Positions 18,357 to 26,663 of a stretch of 64,000 bases of DNA are shown piece after piece (the first letter of the stretch is position 1; each line of letters begins with the position of its first letter). Source of the DNA: Streptococcus thoraltensis DSM 12221. GTDB lineage: Bacteria > Bacillota > Bacilli > Lactobacillales > Streptococcaceae. The stretch covers positions 124,001 to 188,000 of the forward strand of contig NZ_KB904609.1 in assembly GCF_000380145.1 (NCBI RefSeq), read 5' to 3'. The position numbers and the translations under genes are program-made. A model generated the notes under the pieces. It searched no databases. It was not told where the DNA came from and was given only the letters and a program-made list of their open reading frames with translations.

Positions 18357-20993
18357 ATGACAAATGCGAAAAATAAACTACTTTTAATCGACGGTTCTTC
18401 CGTTGCTTTCAGGGCTTTCTTCGCCCTTTATAACCAGATTGATCGTTTCCGCAACCCGAACGGTCTCCACACCAACGCCATCTATGGTTTCCACCTCATG
18501 CTAGACAATCTCATGGAACGTGTACAGCCCACTCACATTTTGGTGGCTTTTGACGCGGGTAAAACTACCTTCCGTACCGAGATGTACGCCGACTACAAGG
18601 CTGGTCGTGCCAAGACTCCTGAGGAGTTCCGCGAGCAGTTTCCTTACATTCGGGAAATGCTAGCAGCGAGAGGCGTTACTTATTATGATTTGGCTAATTA
18701 TGAAGCTGATGACATCATCGGAACACTTGATAAAATGGCTGAGCTAGAAGATTTTGACGTCACGATTGTATCTGGTGATAAGGACTTGATTCAATTAGCT
18801 GACCATAATACGGTGGTCGAAATTTCAAAAAAAGGCGTAAGCGAGTTCGAAGAATTTACCCCAGCCTACCTTATGGAAAAAATGGGCATCACGCCTGAAC
18901 AGTTTATCGACCTCAAAGCTCTCATGGGGGATAAGTCGGATAATATCCCTGGTGTTACTAAAATTGGTGAGAAAACTGGTCTTAAATTGCTTCTTGAACA
19001 TGGCAGTCTGGAAGGGATTTACGAAAATATAGATGGCATGAAACAGTCCAAGATGAAAGAAAACCTCATTAATGATAAAGAGCAGGCTTTCCTATCCAAG
19101 ACGCTAGCAACCATCAACACCAAAGCGCCTATCACTATCGAGTTATCTGACACTGTTTACATGGGGCCAAAAGTCGACGATTTGGCTAAATTCTACGATG
19201 AAATGGGCTTTACTCAATTCAAAAATGCCCTAGTGGGAGAGGCTGAAACACCTACTTTTGAAAGTCAATTTGAAGAAGTCAATACGGTTTCTGACAAGCA
19301 CTTCAGTAACCAAGATTTCTTCTACTTTGAAATGCTCAATGATAACTACCACGTCGAGGAAATTATTGGCTTTGCTTGGGGAACTAAGGAGGCTATCTAC
19401 GCATCTACTAATCTGGATTTACTACAAGCACCAGCCTTTCAGAAAGCACTTGCTAAGCCTATGCAGACCTTTGACTTCAAACGAGTCAAGGTTCTACTGA
19501 GCCATCATGGGATTGACATTCCTGCCCCCAGCTTTGACAGTCGTTTAGCCAAATACCTGCTTTCAACCGTTGAGGATAATCACCTATCAACCATCGCTCG
19601 TCTCTACACAGCTCTGCCTTTGGAAAGCGATGAAGTCGTCTATGGAAAAGGCGCCAAACGCGCTATTCCTGAAAAGGATAGTCTACTCAGCCATTTAGCC
19701 AAAAAAGTCCAAGTCCTTATCGAAAGTAAGGAACCTATGTTAGCCAAACTAGAGGAAAACGACCAAATCGACCTCCTCTTTGACATGGAGCAACCCTTGG
19801 CAAATGTTCTGGCTAAAATGGAAATCGCTGGTATCAAGGTCAACGGGGGAACCTTAGCTGAAATGGCTTTGGAAAACCAAGTGGTCATCGACAAATTAAC
19901 CCAAGACATCTACGAGATGGCTGGGCAAGAGTTCAATATCAATTCGCCAAAACAGTTGGGTGTCTTGCTCTTTGAAACTATGGGATTGCCCCTCGAATAC
20001 ACCAAGAAAACCAAAACTGGCTATTCAACAGCTGTTGATGTTTTGGAGCGACTTGCACCAATTTCACCAATTGTGTCTAAGATTTTGGAATACCGCCAAA
20101 TCGCTAAACTGCAATCAACGTATTTGATTGGTTTGCAGGAATACATCCGCGACGATGGCAAAATCCACACACGCTATGTTCAAGATCTAACGCAAACTGG
20201 CCGCCTCTCATCAACTGACCCTAACCTGCAAAACATTCCGATTCGTCTGGAACAAGGTCGCCTCATCCGTAAAGCCTTTACCCCTTCCACTGACAATGCT
20301 GTTCTCCTTAGCTCCGACTATTCACAAATCGAACTTCGTGTCCTTGCCCACATTTCAGGTGACGAGCATTTGATTGATGCCTTTAAACACGGTGCGGACA
20401 TTCACACGTCAACAGCCATGCGTGTCTTTGGCATTGAAAATCCAGAAGATGTGACGAGCAACGACCGTCGCAATGCCAAGGCTGTCAACTTCGGTATTGT
20501 CTATGGCATCTCAGATTTCGGTCTTGCCAATAACCTGGGTATTCCTCGTAAATTAGCCAAAGACTACATCGAAACCTATTTTGAACGCTACCCTGGTATC
20601 AAGAATTACATGGAAACCGTCGTTCGTGAGGCTAAGGATAAAGGCTACGTTGAAACCCTCTTCAAACGCCGTCGCGAATTACCAGACATCAATTCACGCA
20701 ACTTCAATGTGCGTAATTTCGCTGAGCGGACAGCTATAAACTCGCCTATCCAAGGGAGTGCTGCGGACATTCTCAAGATTGCCATGATTAACCTTGACAA
20801 AGCACTAGTAGACGGCAACTTCAAGACCAAAATGCTCCTTCAAGTGCATGATGAGATTGTTCTAGAAGTTCCTGAAGATGAAATCCCAACTATCCAAAAA
20901 CTAGTCAGAGAGGTTATGGAAGCGGCAGTTGAGATGACTGTTCCCCTTCTAGCTGAAGAATCATACGGAAAAACTTGGTACGAGGCTAAATAG
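18357..20993 (+). CDS. polA: DNA polymerase I
   Basis: Repairs gaps and removes RNA primers. The 878-residue protein has an N-terminal 5'-3' exonuclease domain (LLLIDGSSVAFRAFFAL; GDKSDNIPGV), a central 3'-5' exonuclease-like domain, and a polymerase domain with motif A SSDYSQIELRVLAHIS, motif B RRNAKAVNFGIVYG and motif C LLQVHDEIVLE. The central domain starts FFYFEMLND and lacks the DxE metal pair, so proofreading is probably absent, as in pneumococcal Pol I. The frame is open to 18252, but the TATAAT box lies inside that extension and the family starts near residue 36. No ribosome site precedes the ATG. Confidence 0.96.
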   Translation: MTNAKNKLLLIDGSSVAFRAFFALYNQIDRFRNPNGLHTNAIYGFHLMLDNLMERVQPTHILVAFDAGKTTFRTEMYADYKAGRAKTPEEFREQFPYIREMLAARGVTYYDLANYEADDIIGTLDKMAELEDFDVTIVSGDKDLIQLADHNTVVEISKKGVSEFEEFTPAYLMEKMGITPEQFIDLKALMGDKSDNIPGVTKIGEKTGLKLLLEHGSLEGIYENIDGMKQSKMKENLINDKEQAFLSKTLATINTKAPITIELSDTVYMGPKVDDLAKFYDEMGFTQFKNALVGEAETPTFESQFEEVNTVSDKHFSNQDFFYFEMLNDNYHVEEIIGFAWGTKEAIYASTNLDLLQAPAFQKALAKPMQTFDFKRVKVLLSHHGIDIPAPSFDSRLAKYLLSTVEDNHLSTIARLYTALPLESDEVVYGKGAKRAIPEKDSLLSHLAKKVQVLIESKEPMLAKLEENDQIDLLFDMEQPLANVLAKMEIAGIKVNGGTLAEMALENQVVIDKLTQDIYEMAGQEFNINSPKQLGVLLFETMGLPLEYTKKTKTGYSTAVDVLERLAPISPIVSKILEYRQIAKLQSTYLIGLQEYIRDDGKIHTRYVQDLTQTGRLSSTDPNLQNIPIRLEQGRLIRKAFTPSTDNAVLLSSDYSQIELRVLAHISGDEHLIDAFKHGADIHTSTAMRVFGIENPEDVTSNDRRNAKAVNFGIVYGISDFGLANNLGIPRKLAKDYIETYFERYPGIKNYMETVVREAKDKGYVETLFKRRRELPDINSRNFNVRNFAERTAINSPIQGSAADILKIAMINLDKALVDGNFKTKMLLQVHDEIVLEVPEDEIPTIQKLVREVMEAAVEMTVPLLAEESYGKTWYEAK

Positions 20994-21491
20994 ATAAGCA
21001 TTACTATCTCACTACTTTTTGCGAGGTTCAATCTACTCAATGGCTTTTTAGCAATCATGCTGGTGATGGCTTTAGAGGCTAGGTTTTGGTCAGTCACGCT
21101 TACATCACCAGCCGAGACCCCCTCTACAAAGTCTTTCTTTTCATGGGTTATCACCCTAGACCTGAGAAAATCATGATTGGTAGTGCTGATCGAGGGATTG
21201 AGTTTACCGTCTTTCCCAAAATATACCTGCTTAGTTATCCCTATAGGCTCAAGGGGCAAAAAATTCCCAAAACGCTAGTTTTTTCCATCAATGAACCTTT
21301 TACGTCTTTCTTCTGCTATTTGCTATCATAAATAAAGCATCGGCTTCAAACTTATCGACATCAGGTTAACAAGCCTATCTAGTAGCATCTGGTACCAACT
21401 TTAAGTTAGTTTTCTTAATCCTTCCCATTCACGGATTAAGCATTGACATGGGAATTGTTACAGATAAACAGCAGGCTTAATCAGACACTGA
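20994..21491. other. Intergenic DNA after polA, possible decayed frame
   Basis: No gene recognised. The minus strand is open from 21259 into the antisense of polA with protein-like composition (PIGITKQVYFGKDGKLNPS...). Upstream of it another stretch is broken by stops (VDKFEADALFMIANSRRK). It may be the remains of a gene, but I cannot name a family. Confidence 0.25.
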
Positions 21492-21523
21492 ACAAACTTC
21501 CTTTTTGGAGGTTTGTTTTTTTT
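21492..21523 (+). terminator. Terminator downstream of polA
   Basis: ACAAACTTCC and GGAGGTTTGT pair over a five-T loop and lead into eight T. It is about 500 bases from the polA stop and the nearest plus-strand terminator to it. Confidence 0.7.
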
Positions 21524-21600
21524 GTAATATAGGCAAATGATACTCATCCAAAATCAAAAACAAACTTTCTGTAACCATTGTCTGTTGACGATGGTTTATA

Positions 21601-21704
21601 ATACTCTTCAAAAATCCAAAGCAGATCTTATTGATGTGATTTGATGAACTTTAGTTCTATCTGTATCGGTGTCGCCTAGTTTGCTTTTGATTTTCATTGA
21701 GTAT
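21601..21704 (+). repeat. B element (RUP-like), copy 5, beside an A element
   Basis: A 104-bp copy starting ATACTCTTCAAAAATCC and ending CATTGAGTAT. A partial left end of another B (GATACTCATCCAAAATC) lies just upstream at 21539-21567. Confidence 0.8.
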
Positions 21705-21801
21705 GAATTAACTTTTAGACAAGGAACAGTAAGACGCAGACAGTACTTGAGTAAGACAAGTCGAAAGTGACGATGTATCAAAGTTAATTCAAAGAACTAT
21801 A
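21704..21801 (+). repeat. A element, copy 6, missing its left tip
   Basis: Begins TGAATTAACTTTTAGAC directly at the right end of the preceding B element and ends AAAGTTAATTC...ACTATA. The first roughly ten bases of the A terminus are gone; insertion of B at the tip or a deletion would explain it. Confidence 0.75.
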
Positions 21802-21843
21802 ATTAGAAGCTCAAAGCCTTGTTAGGAGTATGGGACAAAACAT

Positions 21844-21956
21844 AAAAACTCCCCAAAATGTTGAAACAACAGCGTTTTAGGGAGTTTAGTTATTATCCGT
21901 CTTCCAGCAAGAGTTCCTGAAGTATCAAATTTTCAAGGGGTTGTCGCGCTCTGAAC
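21844..21956 (+). repeat. Two-copy repeat P, copy 2
   Basis: The hairpin AAACTCCCCAAAATGTTG ... CAACAGCGTTTTAGGGAG is followed by a right flank that matches 18230-18297. The core TGTTGAAACAACAGCG corresponds to the reverse complement of the core in copy 1. Confidence 0.6.
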
Positions 21957-21974
21957 TGGCTCGAAGTCATAATC

Positions 21975-21998
21975 AAAAAGCCTAGACAAACTAGGCTT
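21975..21998 (-). terminator. Terminator of the S66 peptidase gene
   Basis: On the minus strand AAGCCTAG, a five-base loop, CTAGGCTT and a T run, 6 bases past the stop at 22004. Confidence 0.85.
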
Positions 21999-22003
21999 AA
22001 TCA

Positions 22004-22957
22004 CTATTTTTCAATATGGATAGAAAGCTCATCCGCATCTACTGTCACCCGCGCACCAATGGTGATGGTAAATAAAGGTTGCGTGTGGGCAAAATCCGTA
22101 TCGTAAATGACGGGAATCTCTTTTAAAACAGGATGCTTATCTAAAATATAAAGCAAGAGTTCTGGTGTCATTCGACATTCCTTAGGAAAACGTCCTAAAA
22201 CAAGTGCCTGTGGATTAGGGTATGCCTGCAGAATTGCTACCAGATTGCGGTCAAATTCGATATAATCGTCTTCTTCTGCTTCTTCCAAAAAGAGAACGTA
22301 ACGATCAGGCTTAGGAGCGTAGGGGGTTCCCCTCAAGAGACCAAAGGTTGATAAGTTGCCACCAATTAAGGTACCGCTTGCTTTACCAGAATTGTATCGT
22401 TTCCAATCTGTCGGCATGAAATGACGTGGCTGGCTCGGATCATACCAAGGATCGCTAGACCACTCAGGACTTGGTTCCAAATCATAAGCCTTCTGACCGA
22501 TAGCCTTTAACCAAGAAGCTGTTTGATAGGGTTGACCGCCCTCCATCTTAAAACTAGAATAGGATGGTCCCATATAAGTTTGCATACCCGTTTTAGCGTA
22601 AATAGCATTTAAAATCGCAGTGGTATCCGAGTAACCACAGATAAGTTTAGGATTTTGGGCAATTAATTCATAGTTCAAATAGGGCAAGAGTTCATTAGAA
22701 TTAAATCCACCAATAGTGGCTAAAATTCCATCAACCGACACATCCCCAAAAGCCGCATGCAAATCCGCTACCCGACTCGCAATCGATGCCGAATCCAGCA
22801 TATCATGCTCATCATAGTGCTCTGAAAAAGACAGGGAAAACCCTAATTTTTCCAAAGCCTTCTTGGCAGATAGGTTAGCATCAAAGCCACCAATGCGCGC
22901 AATTGAAGATGATGGGCTAAGAATACGTAAATGACTTCCTGGTTTTAAATCTGGCAT
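22004..22957 (-). CDS. S66-family peptidase (LD-carboxypeptidase / MccF-like)
   Basis: A 317-residue cytosolic serine peptidase. The probable nucleophile is Ser110 in ICGYSDTTAILNAI. The partner Glu is probably in the VLFLEEAEEDDY segment and the His in FAHTQPLFTITIG. Members either trim the tetrapeptide of recycled peptidoglycan (LdcA) or inactivate microcin C-type nucleotide-peptide antibiotics (MccF). The sequence seen here does not decide between them. GGAGG precedes the ATG at 22957. It stands alone with its own terminator. Confidence 0.85.
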   Translation of the reverse strand: MPDLKPGSHLRILSPSSSIARIGGFDANLSAKKALEKLGFSLSFSEHYDEHDMLDSASIASRVADLHAAFGDVSVDGILATIGGFNSNELLPYLNYELIAQNPKLICGYSDTTAILNAIYAKTGMQTYMGPSYSSFKMEGGQPYQTASWLKAIGQKAYDLEPSPEWSSDPWYDPSQPRHFMPTDWKRYNSGKASGTLIGGNLSTFGLLRGTPYAPKPDRYVLFLEEAEEDDYIEFDRNLVAILQAYPNPQALVLGRFPKECRMTPELLLYILDKHPVLKEIPVIYDTDFAHTQPLFTITIGARVTVDADELSIHIEK

Positions 22958-23663
22958 GGATTAATCCTCCTAAAGCTTTTCATGATTATAGCACAAATAT
23001 AGGAAATAAGAAAACGACTTCAAAACCTATAACATCAAAAGAGACGGATGGTGATATAATCTTCTTATAGTGGGCAGTGAAAAAACAGAAATTCACTAGA
23101 AACTACCCAACACCTTTGCCTTACTTGTAATATAAAATTCCATTAAATCAACGATTTATGTCCTAATGAAAGCATAAACAACATCTAGGTAGAAATATAT
23201 TCATGAAAAAACTTTATTCTCAAGTTTTTGGCTTATCCCTCCTTTTCGTTCTAAAAATAACTTTCCAATAATCACCTTCAAGACGTTAAATGTCTTATCG
23301 TCTCATGCTCCTTACTTAATAACTTCTGTCAATACATCATTATAAACTCAATAAGCTGGGTAATATCCTTGTGTTTTAAAATCTTAACAATAACACCTAA
23401 ATCGGTATCATTAAGCTAAAGATAGTCCTATAAGTACGACAAGTACTTTAGTAGTAAGTAGTAACCGAATATCTATCTCTAACTACATGCATTTCATCGC
23501 CTTGTTAACAGTTGCAATATCTGGTATCCCTTCTCATAGCTAAAGTATTGGAATACCATGTTATTGAGATTTTGAATTGTTTTCGGATAGCGAGCGCGTG
23601 ACAAAACCAGCTCATTTCAAGTAGAAAAACGACTATCATATATGATAAAGTGAAGTGTGTTTA
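22958..23663. other. Intergenic DNA with a short secreted-peptide-like frame and decayed sequence
   Basis: At 23203-23271 a 22-codon plus-strand frame reads MKKLYSQVFGLSLLFVLK..., a basic start and hydrophobic core like a signal peptide, then a stop. AGGT lies 13 bases before its ATG. Between about 23280 and 23640 the minus strand has coding-like fragments broken by several stops (GYYPAY, VYNDVLTEVIK, GIPDIATVNKAMKCM). This looks like gene decay; no family recognised. Confidence 0.3.
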
Positions 23664-23771
23664 TATAGGCTTTTGAATTAACTTTGATACATCGTCACTT
23701 TCGACTTGCCGTACTCAAGTACTGTCTGCGCCTTTCTGTTCCTTGTCTGAAAGTTAATTCATTTGACTATA
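23664..23771 (-). repeat. A element, copy 7 (empty)
   Basis: A complete 108-bp copy in reverse orientation with centre GTACTCAAGTAC and no B element. Confidence 0.85.
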
Positions 23772-23956
23772 GTAGAAATAGCACCATCGTGCTAAGCTGC
23801 AAGATACTATTTAAGAGTGATTGACAATAATCTTCCTCAGCACTCGATAGAGGGACTATGAGTAAGTGCTGGATAATTAAGATAAATCATGTTTTTTCAA
23901 AAATGGTTGTTCTTAATTCCAGCAGAAAAGAGATTACATCAATGCCTTGTATCACG

Positions 23957-24018
23957 ACCAGTTAATCATTTGCCACGAATGATTAGGCTTTTGCGACTCG
24001 CCACATTTTTAGTATAAT
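23957..24018 (+). promoter_or_regulatory. Promoter and weak two-part box of the response-regulator operon
   Basis: TTGCGA (23991-23996), 16 bases and TATAAT (24013-24018) lie 30 bases before the ATG. Upstream, ACCAGTTAA (23957) and GATTAGG (23981-23987) have the same 28-base register as ACCATTCAA and ATTCAGG upstream of the ABC operon at 26530. The box also contains the inverted pair TAATCATT/AATGATTA. This suggests self-regulation (inference). Confidence 0.5.
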
Positions 24019-24047
24019 AGACAAAAAGAAATAGGGGAATTAGGCAA

Positions 24048-24782
24048 ATGTTAAACATCTTTGTGTTAGAAGATGATTTTGTGCATCAAGCACGTTTGGA
24101 GCAAGCAATTCAAGATTGTGTTCGAAAGGGTAATGTAGACTATAAGAGTTTAGAAATTTTTGGTAAGCCTAAGCAGCTGCTTGAGGCAATTCAAGAAACA
24201 GGAAACCACCAATTTTTCTTTTTGGATATTGATATCCATGGTGAGAAAAAGAAGGGAATGGAAATCGCGCGTGACATTCGATCAAAAGATCCAAATGCTA
24301 GTATTGTTTTTGTGACAACGCGTTCAGAATTCATGCCGATTACTTATAAGTATCGCGTATCCGCTTTAGACTTTATCGATAAAGGATTACCTGACGAGGA
24401 ATTTCAAGTAGCTATACGCGATGTCTTGACTTATGCCTATGAAAATATGGATAGTGAAGTAGCAGACGATGCCTTTGTCTTTCGGACCGAGCAGTCTAAT
24501 TTTCAAGTACCCTTTTCAGATATTCTCTACTTTGAGACTGCTCCAACCGCTAACAAACTTATCTTGACGACCAAAAAAGGACACATGGAATTTTACGGAA
24601 AATTGTCTGAAATTGTAAAATCAGATAATAGACTCTACCAAACTCATCGCTCCTACGTTGTCAATCCGAGAAATGTTGTCAGTGTAGACCGTACCAAATT
24701 TACAATCTATTTTGAAAATGATGAAACATGCTTCGTATCGCGGTTGAAGCTAAAAGGTTTAGTGGAGAGAATTGAGAAATGA
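24048..24782 (+). CDS. LytTR-family response regulator, BlpR/ComE-like
   Basis: A 244-residue DNA-binding regulator. The receiver domain covers residues 1-130 with phospho-acceptor Asp60 in FFFLDIDIHG. A LytTR domain follows from about 140 (FSDILYFETAPTANKLIL; THRSYVVNPRNVV). The AgrA/ComE/BlpR/SilA group responds to peptide pheromones and binds spaced direct repeats. The order regulator then kinase matches blpRH and silAB rather than comDE. It overlaps the kinase start by four bases (ATGA). The ribosome site AGGGG is modest. Confidence 0.88.
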   Translation: MLNIFVLEDDFVHQARLEQAIQDCVRKGNVDYKSLEIFGKPKQLLEAIQETGNHQFFFLDIDIHGEKKKGMEIARDIRSKDPNASIVFVTTRSEFMPITYKYRVSALDFIDKGLPDEEFQVAIRDVLTYAYENMDSEVADDAFVFRTEQSNFQVPFSDILYFETAPTANKLILTTKKGHMEFYGKLSEIVKSDNRLYQTHRSYVVNPRNVVSVDRTKFTIYFENDETCFVSRLKLKGLVERIEK

Positions 24783-26122
24783 TGAGTTTATCAACCTTGC
24801 CATGGGACATCTTGAGTTATTTAGAATGGCTTATCAAGCTCTTTTTCCTACAAGAGATTAGTGGTCTAAAGCTGGGCTGGAAACGGTGGCTAGGCTATCC
24901 TTTAGTGTATATCCTTTTGACTTCCATCACTCCTTTTGTTGGTATGCTAGTGGATTTATTGCTTGCCCCTTTTTTATTGATAATCGTTTTGCGCAGTATT
25001 TCGTATCAAGGACCAAAGTCTAGTTTCATCTTCTATGGCATGCTACCTCTGGTAATCTATGAGGTGTTCAATTGGCTGATTGGTGCCTATCTTCAATTTA
25101 TCCTCGGTTGGAATTTTGGACAGTTATTAGATAGTCCAGGGTTACAATACCTCATGTTACTGTTATTATTGCCCTTTTATTGGCTTATGATGAGAGGCTT
25201 ACGAATTGATTTTAAAAAAATTCAAGCCGGTCTACGCCAAAGAAAGTTGTACAATGTCGTCTTGATATTAAACATTTCTATGATTGTTTATAGTCTATTG
25301 ATTCGTATTTTCACACGGATTACCGAGGTCAGTGTAGGAGAGACGGAGATGGATATGTTGAACTTGAATGTTCGATGGCATGTTGTGATTGTCTACTTTT
25401 TTATCTTTATGGGTCTGTTATTCTATTTAAATTATACGATCAAAGAGTGGCAAGAAGAAGAATTAAAGCAGGCAAAAGATAGCCAGTTACAAGCGATGAA
25501 CGCTTATAGTCACCATATCGAATCGCTTTATAAAGAAATTCGTAGTTTTCGTCATGACTATACTAATATTTTAGTCAGCCTACAAGAGTCAATCAAAAAT
25601 CGTGATATAAATGCGGTCGAATCGATTTATCAGACAGTCATTGCAGAGTCCGATAGGCGATTTTATGACAACAAGTATGATGTCGCTAATCTGGTAAATC
25701 TCCAAAACGATGCGATGAAAAGTATTATTTCTGCTAAACTCATTGCAGCGCAAAGCCAAGGGATTGATGTGTCAGTAGAAATTGCAGAATCGATTGATAT
25801 ACCCCAGATTGAGCCACTTGAGATGATAACCATTTTATCAATTTTTCTTGACAATGCCATTGAAGCAGCTGTTCAGGCAGAAAAGCCAAGTTTGAGTCTC
25901 GTCTATTTTGAAGAGCAAGGGAAGAAAATTCTTATCATTAAAAATAGTATCAAAGAAGAACGCGTCAATACCAAAGAAATCTATGGATATGGCAAATCAA
26001 GTAAAGGAACAGGGAGAGGAATAGGTCTTGCCAATGTAAAAAATATCCTCCAGCACTACCCTACTGTATCCCTCATGACTAGTAGCGAAAATTATACATT
26101 CTCCCAAAAAGTAGAGTTTTGA
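24779..26122 (+). CDS. Peptide-sensing histidine kinase, ComD/BlpH/AgrC type (HPK10)
   Basis: A 447-residue membrane kinase. About six transmembrane segments occupy residues 10-220, the usual pheromone-sensing part. A coiled region leads to the phosphorylated His259 in EIRSFRHDYTNI. The ATP-binding part has the N box DNAIEAA and the G box GTGRGIGLANVKN. Its start overlaps the regulator gene. No double-glycine pheromone gene is recognisable next to it, so the signal is unknown. Confidence 0.88.
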   Translation: MMSLSTLPWDILSYLEWLIKLFFLQEISGLKLGWKRWLGYPLVYILLTSITPFVGMLVDLLLAPFLLIIVLRSISYQGPKSSFIFYGMLPLVIYEVFNWLIGAYLQFILGWNFGQLLDSPGLQYLMLLLLLPFYWLMMRGLRIDFKKIQAGLRQRKLYNVVLILNISMIVYSLLIRIFTRITEVSVGETEMDMLNLNVRWHVVIVYFFIFMGLLFYLNYTIKEWQEEELKQAKDSQLQAMNAYSHHIESLYKEIRSFRHDYTNILVSLQESIKNRDINAVESIYQTVIAESDRRFYDNKYDVANLVNLQNDAMKSIISAKLIAAQSQGIDVSVEIAESIDIPQIEPLEMITILSIFLDNAIEAAVQAEKPSLSLVYFEEQGKKILIIKNSIKEERVNTKEIYGYGKSSKGTGRGIGLANVKNILQHYPTVSLMTSSENYTFSQKVEF

Positions 26123-26306
26123 AAATGAGATTAAAATGACAGATACGAAAGAGTCTGGACAGACATCCATGATGGCTATGCCCTCACTCACAGAACAATG
26201 AAAACGAGCAGAAAGCCACACATCAACTTTTAAAAATCGCCTATATACTCTTAAAAGAACAAATAACTTACTCTAAATACAAAAAATTTCACTTTGGTTA
26301 TATCAT

Positions 26307-26400
26307 AGGAGGGGATTTTTGCATTCTTTGTAGTTTTCGTATAAAAAAGATTTTGATTTTTGAAATTCTTTATCATCCATTCTTTAAATTGATAAATTAG
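26307..26400 (+). other. Strong ribosome site without a normal start codon; possible 25-codon peptide
   Basis: AGGAGGGG (26307-26314) is the best ribosome site in the gap after the kinase, yet no ATG or GTG follows at proper distance. A TTG at 26319 gives only four codons. An ATT at 26323 would open a 25-codon basic hydrophobic frame (FRIKKILIFEILYHPFFKL inside) whose TAG (26398-26400) touches a terminator hairpin. The layout resembles a small peptide gene, but ATT starts are rare. Another 21-codon frame (26136-26201) follows the kinase stop and lacks pheromone features. Confidence 0.22.
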
Positions 26401-26464
26401 ATATAAAAAGCGAACAAGACAGAATTCTGAGTGTCAGAAAACTAATTTTGTTCGCTTTTTATAT
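26401..26464. terminator. Perfect 17-bp stem hairpin
   Basis: ATATAAAAAGCGAACAA (26401-26417) and its exact complement (26448-26464) flank a 30-base loop. The T-rich right arm (CGCTTTTTATAT) fits a terminator for the two-component operon, and the mirror arm would serve the other strand. Confidence 0.7.
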
Positions 26465-26529
26465 TTAGGCTTGGATTGTTATCCCAGACTCTTTTTTATC
26501 GTGTTGTAGTGTTTTATAGCACGACAACT

Positions 26530-26597
26530 ACCATTCAAGACATCTGAGCACCCATTCAGGATATGGGTGAAAAAATGGATTAGTTTTAAAATATACT
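26530..26597 (+). promoter_or_regulatory. ABC operon promoter with direct-repeat LytTR-type box
   Basis: ACCATTCAAGA (26530-26540) and CCATTCAGGA (26552-26561) are direct repeats 21 bases apart, two helical turns, the spacing used by ComE/BlpR/SilA-type regulators. A -10 box follows as TAAAAT (26587-26592) or TATACT (26592-26597), with no good -35, as expected for activator dependence. The regulator encoded 2 kb upstream is the obvious candidate to bind. Confidence 0.65.
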
Positions 26598-26663
26598 AGT
26601 CTCATCAGTAAGGGAGAACCTTAAAAGTTATGATTATTTCACATAAGAGGAGGACAGGTGTCC

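Noticed and set aside
23203-23271. MKK-type 22-codon hydrophobic frame, considered as a short hydrophobic peptide pheromone
   Set aside because: No Rgg regulator nearby, weak ribosome site, and the C-terminus does not resemble known SHP peptides. It is more like a broken signal peptide.
26136-26201. 21-codon frame 13 bases after the kinase stop, considered as a pheromone precursor
   Set aside because: No double-glycine leader, no basic or hydrophobic mature part and no good ribosome site.
26315-26380. Minus-strand 25-codon frame (MDDKEFQKSKSFLYENYKE...) opposite the possible peptide
   Set aside because: Hydrophilic, no ribosome site, no signal or processing motif; probably the mirror of AT-rich DNA.
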